Assembly (NCBI GenBank): GCA_036496605.1
Contig: DASXKV010000067.1
Location: 62,001 to 126,000 of the forward strand
DNA: 64,000 nucleotides
Source: Gemmatimonadaceae bacterium
GTDB lineage: Bacteria; Gemmatimonadota; Gemmatimonadetes; Gemmatimonadales; Gemmatimonadaceae
Direction of reading: 5' to 3'
A program made the position numbers and the translations under genes. Of this stretch, positions 17,627 through 25,714 are shown piece after piece. The notes below the pieces were generated by a model. It was not told the DNA's origin. It ran no database searches and was given only the letters and a program-made list of their open reading frames with translations. Position 1 is the first letter of the stretch, and each line of letters begins with the position of its first letter.

Positions 17627-18201
17627 GACTCAAACGCGTCCATCGCGGTCATTCGCTCCCCGACAAACTCAGGCTCGCCGCCATGCGCCTCATGGCCGGA
17701 CACGCGCCGGGCGTCGTGCGGACACTCCTCTACCGCAAGGATTTCTTCGGCCGGTCGTTCTCGGCGCTCACCCAGCAGGTCATGCGCGGACCGTCGGTCT
17801 GGTCCGTGGGCGAGCGCGAGATCTTTGCGGCCTTCGTCTCGCGCCGCAACCAGTGCGTTTTTTGAACGAACGCTCACTCCGCGGTCGCGGAGGCAGCGTT
17901 GGGCGACGGCGTAACCGCGCTCGTCCTGGCCGACTACAACACGGCGCCGATCAATGAAAAGCTCCGTGCGATGATCGCGCTTCTCGAGAAATTCACGCTC
18001 GCACCCGAGGCGCTCTCGCCGGGTGACATCCGGCCCGTGCTCGCGGCTGGTGTCACGCGCGAGGCGATTGTCGACGCATTCTACGTTGCGTTCCTGTTCA
18101 ACACCTACGATCGCCTCGCCGATACGTTAGGCTGGGAGCTGCCCTCGGATCTCTACTATCCGAAGGCAGGCCAGTTCCTCCTCAAGCACGGCTACAACTA
18201 G
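17623..18201 (+). CDS. CMD/AhpD-family selenoprotein, in-frame TGA read as selenocysteine at codon 81
   Basis: The frame reads RRNQCVF, then TGA (17863-17865), then TNAHSAVAEAALG, and runs on without another stop to 18201, 192 residues in all. CMD/AhpD proteins carry the redox motif C-x-x-C-x-x-x-H; here Cys78, the TGA at 81 and His85 fit that motif exactly, so TGA replaces the second Cys. The downstream half (DAFYVAFLFNTYDRLADTLG) is a well-kept CMD sequence, which argues against a dead gene. A hairpin with GGTC loop follows (separate entry). The expected role is thiol/selenol peroxide reduction or a similar disulphide relay. GTG start coupled to the upstream gene. selA, selB, selC and selD are not in this window. 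Confidence 0.85.
17866..17900 (+). promoter_or_regulatory. Candidate bacterial SECIS element
   Basis: After the TGA, AACGCT (17869-17874) pairs with AGCGTT (17895-17900). A 2x2 internal loop then leads to CTCCGC (17877-17882) paired with GCGGAG (17887-17892), around the tetraloop GGTC. The loop starts 17 bases after the TGA. The E. coli fdhF SECIS also presents GGUC in its apical loop, about 18 bases after UGA, where SelB binds. Both stems are perfect. Confidence 0.8.
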
Positions 18202-18223
18202 AAGCGTTTCACCGACGCGCTCG

Positions 18224-18799
18224 TCAGGCGTGGGCGAGCTGCCGCCTGAATCCACGCACCTTGAACGCGAGCATGACGAGTAGAATGCCGAAGGCAACGG
18301 CGTAGGCGGCGATCACCCAGAGCACGGTGAGCGCGCCCGCGCCGGGCCGGGCCATCAGGAAAGCGCCAAACGCCACGGATGCGAGACCGGCAAGGATCAG
18401 CCGCCACTCGCCGTGCACTTCCTTGCGTACGCGAATCGCAACGATGATCTCGAGCACGCCGGTCGTGATCGCCCAGATCGCGATGTAGAACAAGAGGGCG
18501 AATGCCGTGACGCCGGGATTCAGGAACGTCATGATACCGACGCCGATCCCAATGAGACCACCGAGGAGAAGCACCCACCAGTATTCTTGCTCCTTGCGGC
18601 CGGAGACTGCCGCCGACACGGCGAGCATGCCGTCGATGAGTGCGTATGCTCCGAAGAGCAGCACAAGGGCGGTGAGTGAGATGCCAGGCCGCGTCCAGGT
18701 CAGAATACCAAAAGCGATGGCGGCGAGCCCTCGCAGCAGGAGAAACGTCCAGCCGCGGGAGAGCATGTCGCTGATTCGTGATTCAATTACTCCGTCCAT
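18224..18799 (-). CDS. HdeD-family membrane protein (DUF308)
   Basis: 191 residues with six hydrophobic segments arranged as three pairs, as in HdeD, the acid-resistance membrane protein of enterobacteria. The pattern RGLAAIAFGILTWTRPG followed by LVLLFGAYALIDG is the HdeD repeat signature, and a second copy reads LAGLASVAFGAFLMARPGAG. The biochemical role of HdeD is not settled; linkage to acid or envelope stress is known only from E. coli. It converges with the selenoprotein gene, whose stop is 22 bp away, and lies 27 bp after a small gene on its own strand. Confidence 0.85.
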   Translation of the reverse strand: MDGVIESRISDMLSRGWTFLLLRGLAAIAFGILTWTRPGISLTALVLLFGAYALIDGMLAVSAAVSGRKEQEYWWVLLLGGLIGIGVGIMTFLNPGVTAFALLFYIAIWAITTGVLEIIVAIRVRKEVHGEWRLILAGLASVAFGAFLMARPGAGALTVLWVIAAYAVAFGILLVMLAFKVRGFRRQLAHA

Positions 18800-18826
18800 T
18801 GCGTCCTCCGTCTAGTGAACCGCAAG

Positions 18827-19222
18827 TCAGCGCACGACGATCCTGGCGCCTGTTCCGCTCGCAATCGAGCACGGGCTCCCAGGCGATGCGAAAAGGCCGC
18901 AGTCGAACCAGCCTCGCTCGGAGACCGTCTTGATCCAATGCCAGCCGATTCCGTTAGGCACGGTTGGTCCAAAATGCGACGTGCTCATCGCTCCGCCGGC
19001 GTCGTCCAGGAGCTCGAAGAGCGCTTCCAACCCACCAATCGTTTGACCGGCCGGGAGCAGATTGCCACTGCGAGCGTCCCGCATTGTCACCGTCCACGAC
19101 AGCTTCCCGGGCGTCGGCCAGGCGACGACGCGCTTGTGGGTCGTGCAGCTTGCCGGGCACTCGCCAAGAGCGCAGTCGATGCGGTCGTTTTCGGTGCGGC
19201 GGACGAGTACGGTCGCGTGCAT
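18827..19222 (-). CDS. Hypothetical protein upstream of hdeD
   Basis: 131 residues, no family recognised. It has soluble composition with five or six cysteines, and a run such as TMRDARSGNLLPAGQTIGG with plausible amphipathic structure. I preferred it to the opposite-strand frame (18815-19309) because its composition looks protein-like while the other is Arg/Ala-rich and low complexity. It is 27 bp upstream of hdeD in the same direction. Weak Shine-Dalgarno. Confidence 0.5.
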   Translation of the reverse strand: MHATVLVRRTENDRIDCALGECPASCTTHKRVVAWPTPGKLSWTVTMRDARSGNLLPAGQTIGGLEALFELLDDAGGAMSTSHFGPTVPNGIGWHWIKTVSERGWFDCGLFASPGSPCSIASGTGARIVVR

Positions 19223-19324
19223 GGGTTCAGGTTACTCGAGCACGGACGCGCGGCCCATTGGACGAATGGCTCGGGTCTGCCGAATCCAGCCCCGTCAGAC
19301 GTCGTGTAACGACGCCGTTACCCT

Positions 19325-19350
19325 AAAGTCCAATGGTTCGGCCTTTGGTG
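19325..19350 (+). promoter_or_regulatory. GTCCAAT-type box upstream of response regulator
   Basis: AAAGTCCAATGG at 19325-19336, with CCTTTGGTG at 19342-19350, about 60 bp before the GTG at 19397. One member of the intergenic box family described in the findings. Confidence 0.45.
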
Positions 19351-19396
19351 TTTGAAAAATTTGGGCGTGGCCGCGTTCGTCAGGGGAGGCCTTTGC

Positions 19397-19867
19397 GTGT
19401 TGTCGTCTGAAAAAGTCGCGATGTCGCGCTCGACGGCCCAGTCGGAAGCATGGGTCGCTGTCGTCGACGATGACGCATCCATCCGGTGTTCTTTGGCCCG
19501 TGTGTTTCGAGTGGGCGGAATCCATGTCGAGACTTTCGCCTCCGCGGAAGAGTTTCTCGAATGCACCACGGCCGACGAGCCGCGGTGTATCGTGCTCGAC
19601 GTTCATCTTGGCGCTCTCAGCGGCTTCGAGCTGCAGGACCGTCTTACGGAGCTGGGCTGGTCCACGCCGATCATCTTCATCACAGCTCACGAGGAGATTC
19701 CGTCCTCGCGCCTGGAGCGACGTGCTGGCGCATGCGGGTACCTGCGCAAGCCGTTCGATACGGACGCTCTCCTCGCGCTGGTTCGGCCGTTTCTCTGTCG
19801 CGAGACGATGTCGTGTGTCGAATCGGTGAGTGCGCCCGAGATGGTGTTTGCTGAGCGGTCGCGTTAG
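19397..19867 (+). CDS. Receiver-only response regulator (FixJ-like)
   Basis: 156 residues. The receiver domain carries the acidic pair in VAVVDDDASIR, the phospho-acceptor Asp in CIVLDVHLG, the Thr in IFITAHE and the Lys in GYLRKPFD. There is no output domain after it, so it may act by protein contact or as a phosphate sink. The GTG at 19397 was chosen because GGGGAGG lies seven bases before it; an ATG at 19421 is the alternative. A histidine kinase gene begins 38 bp later in the same direction. Confidence 0.85.
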   Translation: MLSSEKVAMSRSTAQSEAWVAVVDDDASIRCSLARVFRVGGIHVETFASAEEFLECTTADEPRCIVLDVHLGALSGFELQDRLTELGWSTPIIFITAHEEIPSSRLERRAGACGYLRKPFDTDALLALVRPFLCRETMSCVESVSAPEMVFAERSR

Positions 19868-19905
19868 GTCGCAACACCGCCACGAGTCTCCCTGACTCTC
19901 TGTCC

Positions 19906-22143
19906 GTGCGATTCACTCTTCGCGCTTTCGTTTGCGTTGTTGTAGCGCTCCAGTCGAGTGTCGCGCTGCCGGCGGCGATCCACGCACAGCCGCCTCATGG
20001 TCCGGTGCACGTCCTCGTGTTATTCGGGGTACCTCCCGAAGCGCCGCTGATTTCTGTTTTCGCGCAAGGCCTCCGCCGCACCGTACGTGACGATATCCCA
20101 GCGCCGGTCGAGTTCTACGAAGAGTATCTCGACCTCGATCGCTTCCCGAGGCGGGCTCCGCAGCTTGCGCCATTCATCGCCGACAAATATGACGCACTCC
20201 CGATCGATGCCGTCGTCGCGGTGGGTGCCGATGCGCTGCGTTTCGCGATGGCACGCCTCGGCCGCCTCACCGCGTACTCCTGGATTGGCGACGGAATTGT
20301 CGGCGGGGCCGTTATCCATCATGACGTGGAAGGCGTCAATACCGGCCACCTCGTTACACGTGTAATCCAGCGGCCGCTCGGTGAGGCGTTGCCAAAGCCG
20401 ACGGCTGCTACGCTCACGTTCGCGGCGGACGCGCGTGCCTTGAAGCGGTGGGGACTCTCGGAATCCCACCTCCCACCGAATACCGAGGTGCTGTACCTCA
20501 CACCAACGGTCTGGGAGCGTTATCGCGCGGCAATCCTTGCTTCGTTAGGCCTGATCATCGCAGAGACCGCGCTGATCGCGCTCCTGCTCGCGGAGGGGCA
20601 TCGGCGTCGCCGTGCGCAGCTCGCGATCGAAGATCAGAACGCGTGGGAACAGACGATGGCCGACCTGACCACCGATGCCGTGCGGCACGCGCCACAGGAG
20701 GCGCCACGCGCGCTTGAGGATGCGCTCGCTCGGGTCGCCCGCTATGCGGGCGCTAGCCGTGCGCTGGTCGTTCAATATGGAGACGATCCGGCGCGATCGC
20801 CGACGATATTCAGGTGGCCGCACACGGCCGTCGCCGCCGAATCGGAGAACGGCGCGGCCGGGTTGAGAATCCCGCTCGAGGCAGATGACACGGGGATCGG
20901 CATGCTCGAGCTCCATCGCGACGGCGTTAGGCAGGAGTGGTCGCCGCGACTCGTTGGACGACTGGAAGCGGCCGCCGAGCTGATGGCCGGCGCCATCGCG
21001 CGAGCGCGCGCGGCGCGGGTCATTCGCCAGGGCGAGCAGCTCAATCGGGCGGTCCTCGCGTCGCTCTCGACGCAGATCGCCATTCTTGATGCGAGCGGAA
21101 CGATCATTCGCGTCAACGATGCGTGGCGCCACGTCGCCTTCACTGCCGGCGCCGGTGTCGACCGCGCTGCCTTTCTCGGACGGAACTATCTCGACGAGTG
21201 TCTCCGCGCTGCGGAGCGTGGCTGTCGTGAGGCCCGTGATGTCCGGCAGGGAATCGAAGCTGTGCTCGACGGAGGCACCTGGCACTTCCGCCACGAGTAT
21301 ACGTCCGCGGCGCCCGAGGAACGCTGGTACGAGCTGCGCGTCGACCGTCTCGAGTATGAGGACGGAGGGGCGATCATCACACATATCGACATCACCGATC
21401 GACGACTGGCCGAGATCAAGGCCGAAGAGACTCGGCGTCAGCTCGCGCATCTCGGGCGCGTCGCGATGGTGGGTGAGCTTGCCGCTGCCGTTTCGCACGA
21501 ACTGCGTCAGCCACTCGCCGCGATCCGCGCCAACGCCGAAGCGGGAGTGCTTCTCCTTTCGAGAGCGCAGCCCGACGTGTGCGAGGCGATCGATATCTTC
21601 AGGGACATCGTCGACGACGACGTGCGCGCCGCGAATGTGATCGATCATATTCGGATGTTGTTGCGCAAGGACGCGCCGGCGAAGGGCGCGGTCGATCTGA
21701 ACGAAGTTTGTAGGCAAGCGGTGCATCTGCTCAAGCGTGACGCGCTGCTCCGACGCACGCGGCTCGAGCTGTCGCTCGAGTCGCCGCTCGCGCCCATTGC
21801 CGGTGATCCGGTCCAGCTGCAGCAAGTCGTGCTGAACCTTGCCTTGAACGCACTGGACTCCGCGTCGACCTCGACCGACGATCCCGCCGTCACCGTCAGC
21901 ACGGCGACGCACGGCGGCGAAGTGGAGATCTCGGTTCGCGACACCGGACCGGGCTTGGCGCCGGGCGTCGAACAGCATCTCTTCGAATCGTTCTTCTCCA
22001 CGAAGAAACAAGGGCTCGGCATGGGCCTGGTCATCGTGCGATCGATCGTCGAGCGCCACCACGGACGAGTGCGCGCCGAGAATGGCGTGACGCCGGGCGG
22101 CGGCCGCGGCGCGGTGTTCCGCGTCCTCCTGCCGATCTCGTAG
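19906..22143 (+). CDS. Sensor histidine kinase with shortened substrate-binding-like sensor, PAS domain
   Basis: 745 residues. There is a signal peptide (cleavage near AIHAQ), then about 170 residues resembling the ABC-substrate-binding-like sensor of proteobacterial kinases, then a membrane helix (AAILASLGLIIAETALIALL). GAF-like and PAS regions follow (LDASGTIIRVNDAWRHVAF). The kinase core has HisKA VSHELRQPLAAIRANAEAG, the N box LNLALNALDS, the G1 box RDTGPGLAPG and the G2 box GLGMGLVIVRSI. The sensor jumps from VAVGADALRFAMARLG straight to a segment like the last third of the fold, so about 110 residues seem missing. Operon: receiver, kinase, then DUF202 5 bp after its stop. Confidence 0.88.
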   Translation: MRFTLRAFVCVVVALQSSVALPAAIHAQPPHGPVHVLVLFGVPPEAPLISVFAQGLRRTVRDDIPAPVEFYEEYLDLDRFPRRAPQLAPFIADKYDALPIDAVVAVGADALRFAMARLGRLTAYSWIGDGIVGGAVIHHDVEGVNTGHLVTRVIQRPLGEALPKPTAATLTFAADARALKRWGLSESHLPPNTEVLYLTPTVWERYRAAILASLGLIIAETALIALLLAEGHRRRRAQLAIEDQNAWEQTMADLTTDAVRHAPQEAPRALEDALARVARYAGASRALVVQYGDDPARSPTIFRWPHTAVAAESENGAAGLRIPLEADDTGIGMLELHRDGVRQEWSPRLVGRLEAAAELMAGAIARARAARVIRQGEQLNRAVLASLSTQIAILDASGTIIRVNDAWRHVAFTAGAGVDRAAFLGRNYLDECLRAAERGCREARDVRQGIEAVLDGGTWHFRHEYTSAAPEERWYELRVDRLEYEDGGAIITHIDITDRRLAEIKAEETRRQLAHLGRVAMVGELAAAVSHELRQPLAAIRANAEAGVLLLSRAQPDVCEAIDIFRDIVDDDVRAANVIDHIRMLLRKDAPAKGAVDLNEVCRQAVHLLKRDALLRRTRLELSLESPLAPIAGDPVQLQQVVLNLALNALDSASTSTDDPAVTVSTATHGGEVEISVRDTGPGLAPGVEQHLFESFFSTKKQGLGMGLVIVRSIVERHHGRVRAENGVTPGGGRGAVFRVLLPIS

Positions 22144-22147
22144 ACTT

Positions 22148-22591
22148 ATGGCCGCGAGTTCCGACGAGATCTCGGTCGAGCTGTCGGCGCGCCGAACGGG
22201 GATGTCATTTCAGCGGACGCGCATGAGCGCGGACCGCACGCTGATGAGCGTGATCCGAACATCGCTGTCACTGATCGGCTTCGGCTTCACGATTTATCAG
22301 TTCTTTCAACACCTGCGCGCTGAGAACGTGCTCACCGGCGCACATGCAGCGCGCAACTTCGGCGTGGCGCTGGTCTACCTCGGCGTCCTGATGATCCTCG
22401 CTGGCATTGCCTTTCACATTCAGTTCATGCTCGCGCTTCGGAATCAGCGCACCGAGATGACGAAGAGCGGGCTCATTCACGGCCAGAGCCGATTTCCCGT
22501 TTCGTACACGCTCATCGTCGCGTTCGTACTGCTCCTGCTCGGCCTTGCCGCGATCGCGAGTGTCTCGTTCAGGGTCGGGCCGTTTCAATAG
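22148..22591 (+). CDS. DUF202/YidH-family membrane protein
   Basis: 147 residues with three membrane segments. It shows the DUF202 pattern: a cytoplasmic start with SFQRTRMSADRTLMSVIRTS, then a first helix LSLIGFGFTIYQFF, a second LGVLMILAGIAFHI and a third LIVAFVLLLLGLAAIAS. The function of the family is not known. It is the last gene of the receiver-kinase operon, 4 bp after the kinase stop, and is followed by a strong hairpin. A second DUF202 gene is at 35571. Confidence 0.85.
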   Translation: MAASSDEISVELSARRTGMSFQRTRMSADRTLMSVIRTSLSLIGFGFTIYQFFQHLRAENVLTGAHAARNFGVALVYLGVLMILAGIAFHIQFMLALRNQRTEMTKSGLIHGQSRFPVSYTLIVAFVLLLLGLAAIASVSFRVGPFQ

Positions 22592-22593
22592 GA

Positions 22594-22625
22594 GCGACGA
22601 GTCGCGGCTTTACGCGACTCGTCGC
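22594..22625. terminator. Bidirectional hairpin terminator
   Basis: A perfect 13-bp stem, GCGACGAGTCGCG (22594-22606) with CGCGACTCGTCGC (22613-22625), and a six-base loop. It sits between convergent genes and overlaps the last codons of the DUF1254 gene. Confidence 0.75.
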
Positions 22626-23962
22626 AGCAGCAGCGGCTTCGTCCACTTGCTGTTGTACGCCTCGGGCTTCGGCAGATAGAGGCGCAACACAAGCATGAAC
22701 GGACCTTTGGGTGCGGGAAGCCAATTCGCTTCCCTATCTCTCGACGGTTGCTCGTGTTGCACGTAGATGGTCAGCCCGCCGTCGCGGTCGCGCTGCAGCT
22801 CCGGTAGCATCGGCGAATTGATCAGATATCGGTTGATCGGATTCTCGACGAGGAGGCGCGAGGGCACGGAGTACATCGTGAGCGACCAGAAGGCGTTTGC
22901 CGGTGGAAACTGACCCGGCGGAAAGCGTAGGGTGTAATGATTGCTCGAGGCGTCGAGCTTCGCGCCGCTCGAATCGATCAGATAGACAGGAGAGAACGCC
23001 TCCTCCTTCGAGTTCCCGTAGATGCCATCGACCGCGCCGAGCATACGGTAGAGATAAATGTTCTTGAGGTAGGCACGCGTGCCGAATAGATCAGCACTGG
23101 TCAACTCGCCGGTGGCCAATTGTCGGCCGAGAAGGCGACACGCATGCCACGCGTCGATCATGCCCTCCTGCATGGCCTTGCGCACGTCCGATGTGAGCGT
23201 CGTCGGTGAAAACTGTAGATGCGCGCCGACGCCAATCTCGCCCAATCGCCCGCTGAGCTCAGTTTCCGACGGATGCGTCGGACAGAACTGCAGGACGAAA
23301 TTCAAAATGTTAAAGAACTCTAACGAAGCGCGCTCGCCCGGTGCCGTGAGTGGCGTGATGAAGTCGATCGGCGGCGCTTGTGGAGGGGCTCGCCGGCCAA
23401 GGAACTGCGACAAGGCCTGCACTTTGTATCCCGACTGGACACGCTTGACGTTGTCGATGTCGCCTGGACGAAAGAGCTGTGTCCGATAGAGAACGAACGC
23501 AAGCTGTGTTTCGCACTGGATGACCGACCTGATGTTGGCCGGCTTCTCACCCTTCCATCCCGGTCCGGCGAGGAGATAGCTCCCTCCATCGTTGCCCGTG
23601 GTGCGCGTGCCGATGTACGCGAAGTTGAAGGTGTACGCGTCGACGAATTGCGCGGAGAAGTAGCGATTCGATTCGATCGGCGCAAACGTGAGAACGAGCG
23701 GCTCGGTGCGGAGGTCGGCGCCAAGAAACGAGTACGGCGTGTCCGAGTTCGGCGTCTGCACCGCCGTGTCGTCGGGCGTGTACACGCGCGCGGTATGTAC
23801 GAGCTGATTCCAGAGGCCTTTGTACTCCGGATCGCTGCGATTCTCGAAATACGCATACTGAATGCGGTAATTGTCGACGAGTGGAAACCCGTAAACGTAG
23901 GCCTCTTTCGCTATCCCTCGTGCCTCGGCCGAGGTGAGCTTGAGCTGGAGCTGCGTCGCCAT
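22610..23962 (-). CDS. DUF1254/DUF1214 domain protein
   Basis: 450 residues. The N-terminal DUF1254 half has AKEAYVYGFPLVDNYRIQYA and VQTPNSDTPYSFLGADLRTE. The C-terminal DUF1214 half has PANAFWSLTMYSVPSRLLVE and ENPINRYLINSPMLPEL. These two domains together define a widespread family of unknown biochemistry, often in envelope or stress clusters. No signal peptide is evident here. A GACCTTGGTCC box lies about 80 bp upstream. It converges on the DUF202 gene and shares its terminator. Confidence 0.88.
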   Translation of the reverse strand: MATQLQLKLTSAEARGIAKEAYVYGFPLVDNYRIQYAYFENRSDPEYKGLWNQLVHTARVYTPDDTAVQTPNSDTPYSFLGADLRTEPLVLTFAPIESNRYFSAQFVDAYTFNFAYIGTRTTGNDGGSYLLAGPGWKGEKPANIRSVIQCETQLAFVLYRTQLFRPGDIDNVKRVQSGYKVQALSQFLGRRAPPQAPPIDFITPLTAPGERASLEFFNILNFVLQFCPTHPSETELSGRLGEIGVGAHLQFSPTTLTSDVRKAMQEGMIDAWHACRLLGRQLATGELTSADLFGTRAYLKNIYLYRMLGAVDGIYGNSKEEAFSPVYLIDSSGAKLDASSNHYTLRFPPGQFPPANAFWSLTMYSVPSRLLVENPINRYLINSPMLPELQRDRDGGLTIYVQHEQPSRDREANWLPAPKGPFMLVLRLYLPKPEAYNSKWTKPLLLRRVA

Positions 23963-24040
23963 ATCGTGTGCTCCGTTCGGTCGAGGTGTCGGGACCGACG
24001 GGAGACGAAAGGGTACAGCGCGATCACGGCCTGAAACATT

Positions 24041-24052
24041 AGACCTTGGTCC
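24041..24052 (-). promoter_or_regulatory. GGTCC-type box upstream of DUF1254 gene
   Basis: AGACCTTGGTCC, whose complement GGACCAAGGTCT reads towards the DUF1254 gene; 79 bp before its start. A weaker member of the shared box family. The same TAGACCTTGGTC recurs before the 48311-48880 gene. Confidence 0.35.
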
Positions 24053-24090
24053 GGGACGCGAGTGATTCGTTGCCTAACGCGGCCGGTTCA

Positions 24091-25398
24091 TCACAACAGA
24101 ATGTCCGTACCAAGCGAGAAGGTGGTGCCCGTCTGCCCGGCGGTGTAGTAGCCGAAGAACGAGCCCGTTGGTGAGCGGACGACGTGGATGTAGTGCGCGT
24201 TGAGCCGCCAGGATCGGTTGCGATAGGGGTAGTAGCTGACGCCAGCGCACAGCTCCCACGGCTGTCGCTTGAACTGGTCGAACACGTAACCCCCAGCGGC
24301 ATACACGTTGACGGTTCGCGGAATCACCATGCGACCCAGTTCGGCCATGAAGCCATTGTCGTAAATGGACGATTGGGGCAGGGGACCGTCGGCGAGAAAA
24401 TCCTTCAGCCAGCGGAAGTAGTACTCGCTCATGAGAGTCCAGCCGCGAAACTTTGCGCTGGCGTCGGCCGAGACATAGTTGTACGTCAATTTCTGAACGG
24501 TGACGCCGGGCGCCAGCGCGCCCGTCTCGAACGCATTCACCCCGTCCGAGAGGCGAATCTGCGTCGTAAAGGGGGGCGCCGCATTGTCCGAGGCACGATC
24601 CTCACGTGCAACGGCGGCGCTGACACCGAATTGCGTTGCCACCTTACTATGAAACTCCAAGTCGCCGAAGCCGGCACGCGGCCCGAACTCGCCGGTCGTC
24701 GGCTGCCAGCGCAGATCAGCGCTGTACGTGAGCTCCGGCAAGTCGACGCTCTGCGGAACGCCGAGCTGACTGATGTTGTTGTTCATGGAGAGTGTGTACG
24801 TGAGGCGCGGCAGCACGTACCCGGTCATCCACACGCCTGAGGAGAATCCACCGCGGAAGAACTCCTCGGCCATCTGGCGGTCGGAACCCGCAAAGAATGG
24901 CCACTGACCCATTATCGAGCGCGCCGTCAGGTTCGGACCCATGCCGAGGCCAAAGACGAACGCCGGCGACGCCATGTATTGCAGGTTGCCGAACAAGAGC
25001 GTTTGCTGCGTCGTCGGCAGCGACCAGAGTGTGATGTTGTACCGAAACTTCGGATCGAAGAAAAAGCCGGTGATCCAGGCGAAGGTGCGCTGCCAATTGA
25101 GATCATTGCGACGGTTCACCGGTCGGACTCGTCCGAGATGATCAGTAAATGAATTGCCGGCTGGATACTGATTCATGTATCGGAACAATCCGTACATGCT
25201 GAGGTTCAGGCTGCCGCGCTGGGTCTTGACGATGTCGAAGCCGGCGCCTGGCGTGAACTCGCCGGCGGTCGTGTTGGGGAACCTGAGCGTCGTGTCGACC
25301 TTGTAGGGCAGCGCCTCCGTTTCTTGCGCCGAGGTGGCGCGGAGCGGTGCAAACGCGAACAGCGGAGCGGCGGCGGCGAGTACGAGTGCCAAGCGCAT
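24091..25398 (-). CDS. Outer-membrane porin-like beta-barrel
   Basis: 435 residues from the ATG at 25398, with a signal peptide (APLRATSAQ). The mature protein is rich in alternating aromatic and polar strands and ends in a barrel-like strand. Segments such as NRRNDLNWQRTFAWITGFF, DPKFRYNITLWS and AEEFFRGGFSSGVWMTGY follow the pattern of OprO/OprP-like porins found beside DUF1254 and sulfatase genes in Proteobacteria. Likely a passive outer-membrane channel; substrate unknown. It is divergent from the amidohydrolase gene across a 316-bp region with two copies of the shared box. Confidence 0.75.
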   Translation of the reverse strand: MRLALVLAAAAPLFAFAPLRATSAQETEALPYKVDTTLRFPNTTAGEFTPGAGFDIVKTQRGSLNLSMYGLFRYMNQYPAGNSFTDHLGRVRPVNRRNDLNWQRTFAWITGFFFDPKFRYNITLWSLPTTQQTLLFGNLQYMASPAFVFGLGMGPNLTARSIMGQWPFFAGSDRQMAEEFFRGGFSSGVWMTGYVLPRLTYTLSMNNNISQLGVPQSVDLPELTYSADLRWQPTTGEFGPRAGFGDLEFHSKVATQFGVSAAVAREDRASDNAAPPFTTQIRLSDGVNAFETGALAPGVTVQKLTYNYVSADASAKFRGWTLMSEYYFRWLKDFLADGPLPQSSIYDNGFMAELGRMVIPRTVNVYAAGGYVFDQFKRQPWELCAGVSYYPYRNRSWRLNAHYIHVVRSPTGSFFGYYTAGQTGTTFSLGTDILL

Positions 25399-25511
25399 GA
25401 GCGGTCCGATTCGGGACGAACGACGCGCACCGTGAAGGCGGCTGCGTGTCGAGATCAACAGATCAATTCGCCGAGAGCAGACTAGGGCGCCATCACGCGC
25501 GCTCCCATAGG

Positions 25512-25591
25512 CCTTTGGTCCCAGTCGAGCGCGGCCATGCCGGTACTCGTTAGGCGGTACACTGGCGCGCAAATCCCTTTGGTCCAATAGG
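25512..25591. promoter_or_regulatory. Two GTCCAAT-type boxes in the porin/amidohydrolase divergent region
   Basis: CCTTTGGTCCC at 25512-25522 and CCTTTGGTCCAATAGG at 25576-25591. The second is the best example of the family and lies about 120 bp before the amidohydrolase start. The 25399-25714 interval otherwise shows no gene. Confidence 0.5.
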
Positions 25592-25714
25592 CATGCCCGG
25601 CGCGCGCGCGCTAGCCTGCCGGGAACCGTAACACCCTGCTCAGCGCCGGGTGATCATCGCACGTATTCTGCCTAGACTCGTTAGGTGATCCCGACATACC
25701 GATATCGCCGCGTC

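Noticed and set aside
17863-17865. TGA in the CMD gene as a simple nonsense mutation or frameshift
   Set aside because: The stop falls exactly on the redox Cys position, the downstream half is well conserved and the hairpin with GGTC loop has the right spacing; chance alignment of all three is unlikely.
18815-19309. 164-residue plus-strand frame opposite 18827-19222
   Set aside because: Low-complexity Arg/Ala composition; the minus-strand frame looks more protein-like and fits an operon with hdeD.
20545-22062. 505-residue open frame opposite the histidine kinase
   Set aside because: Arg/Asp-rich antisense of a well-supported kinase gene; no recognisable domain.
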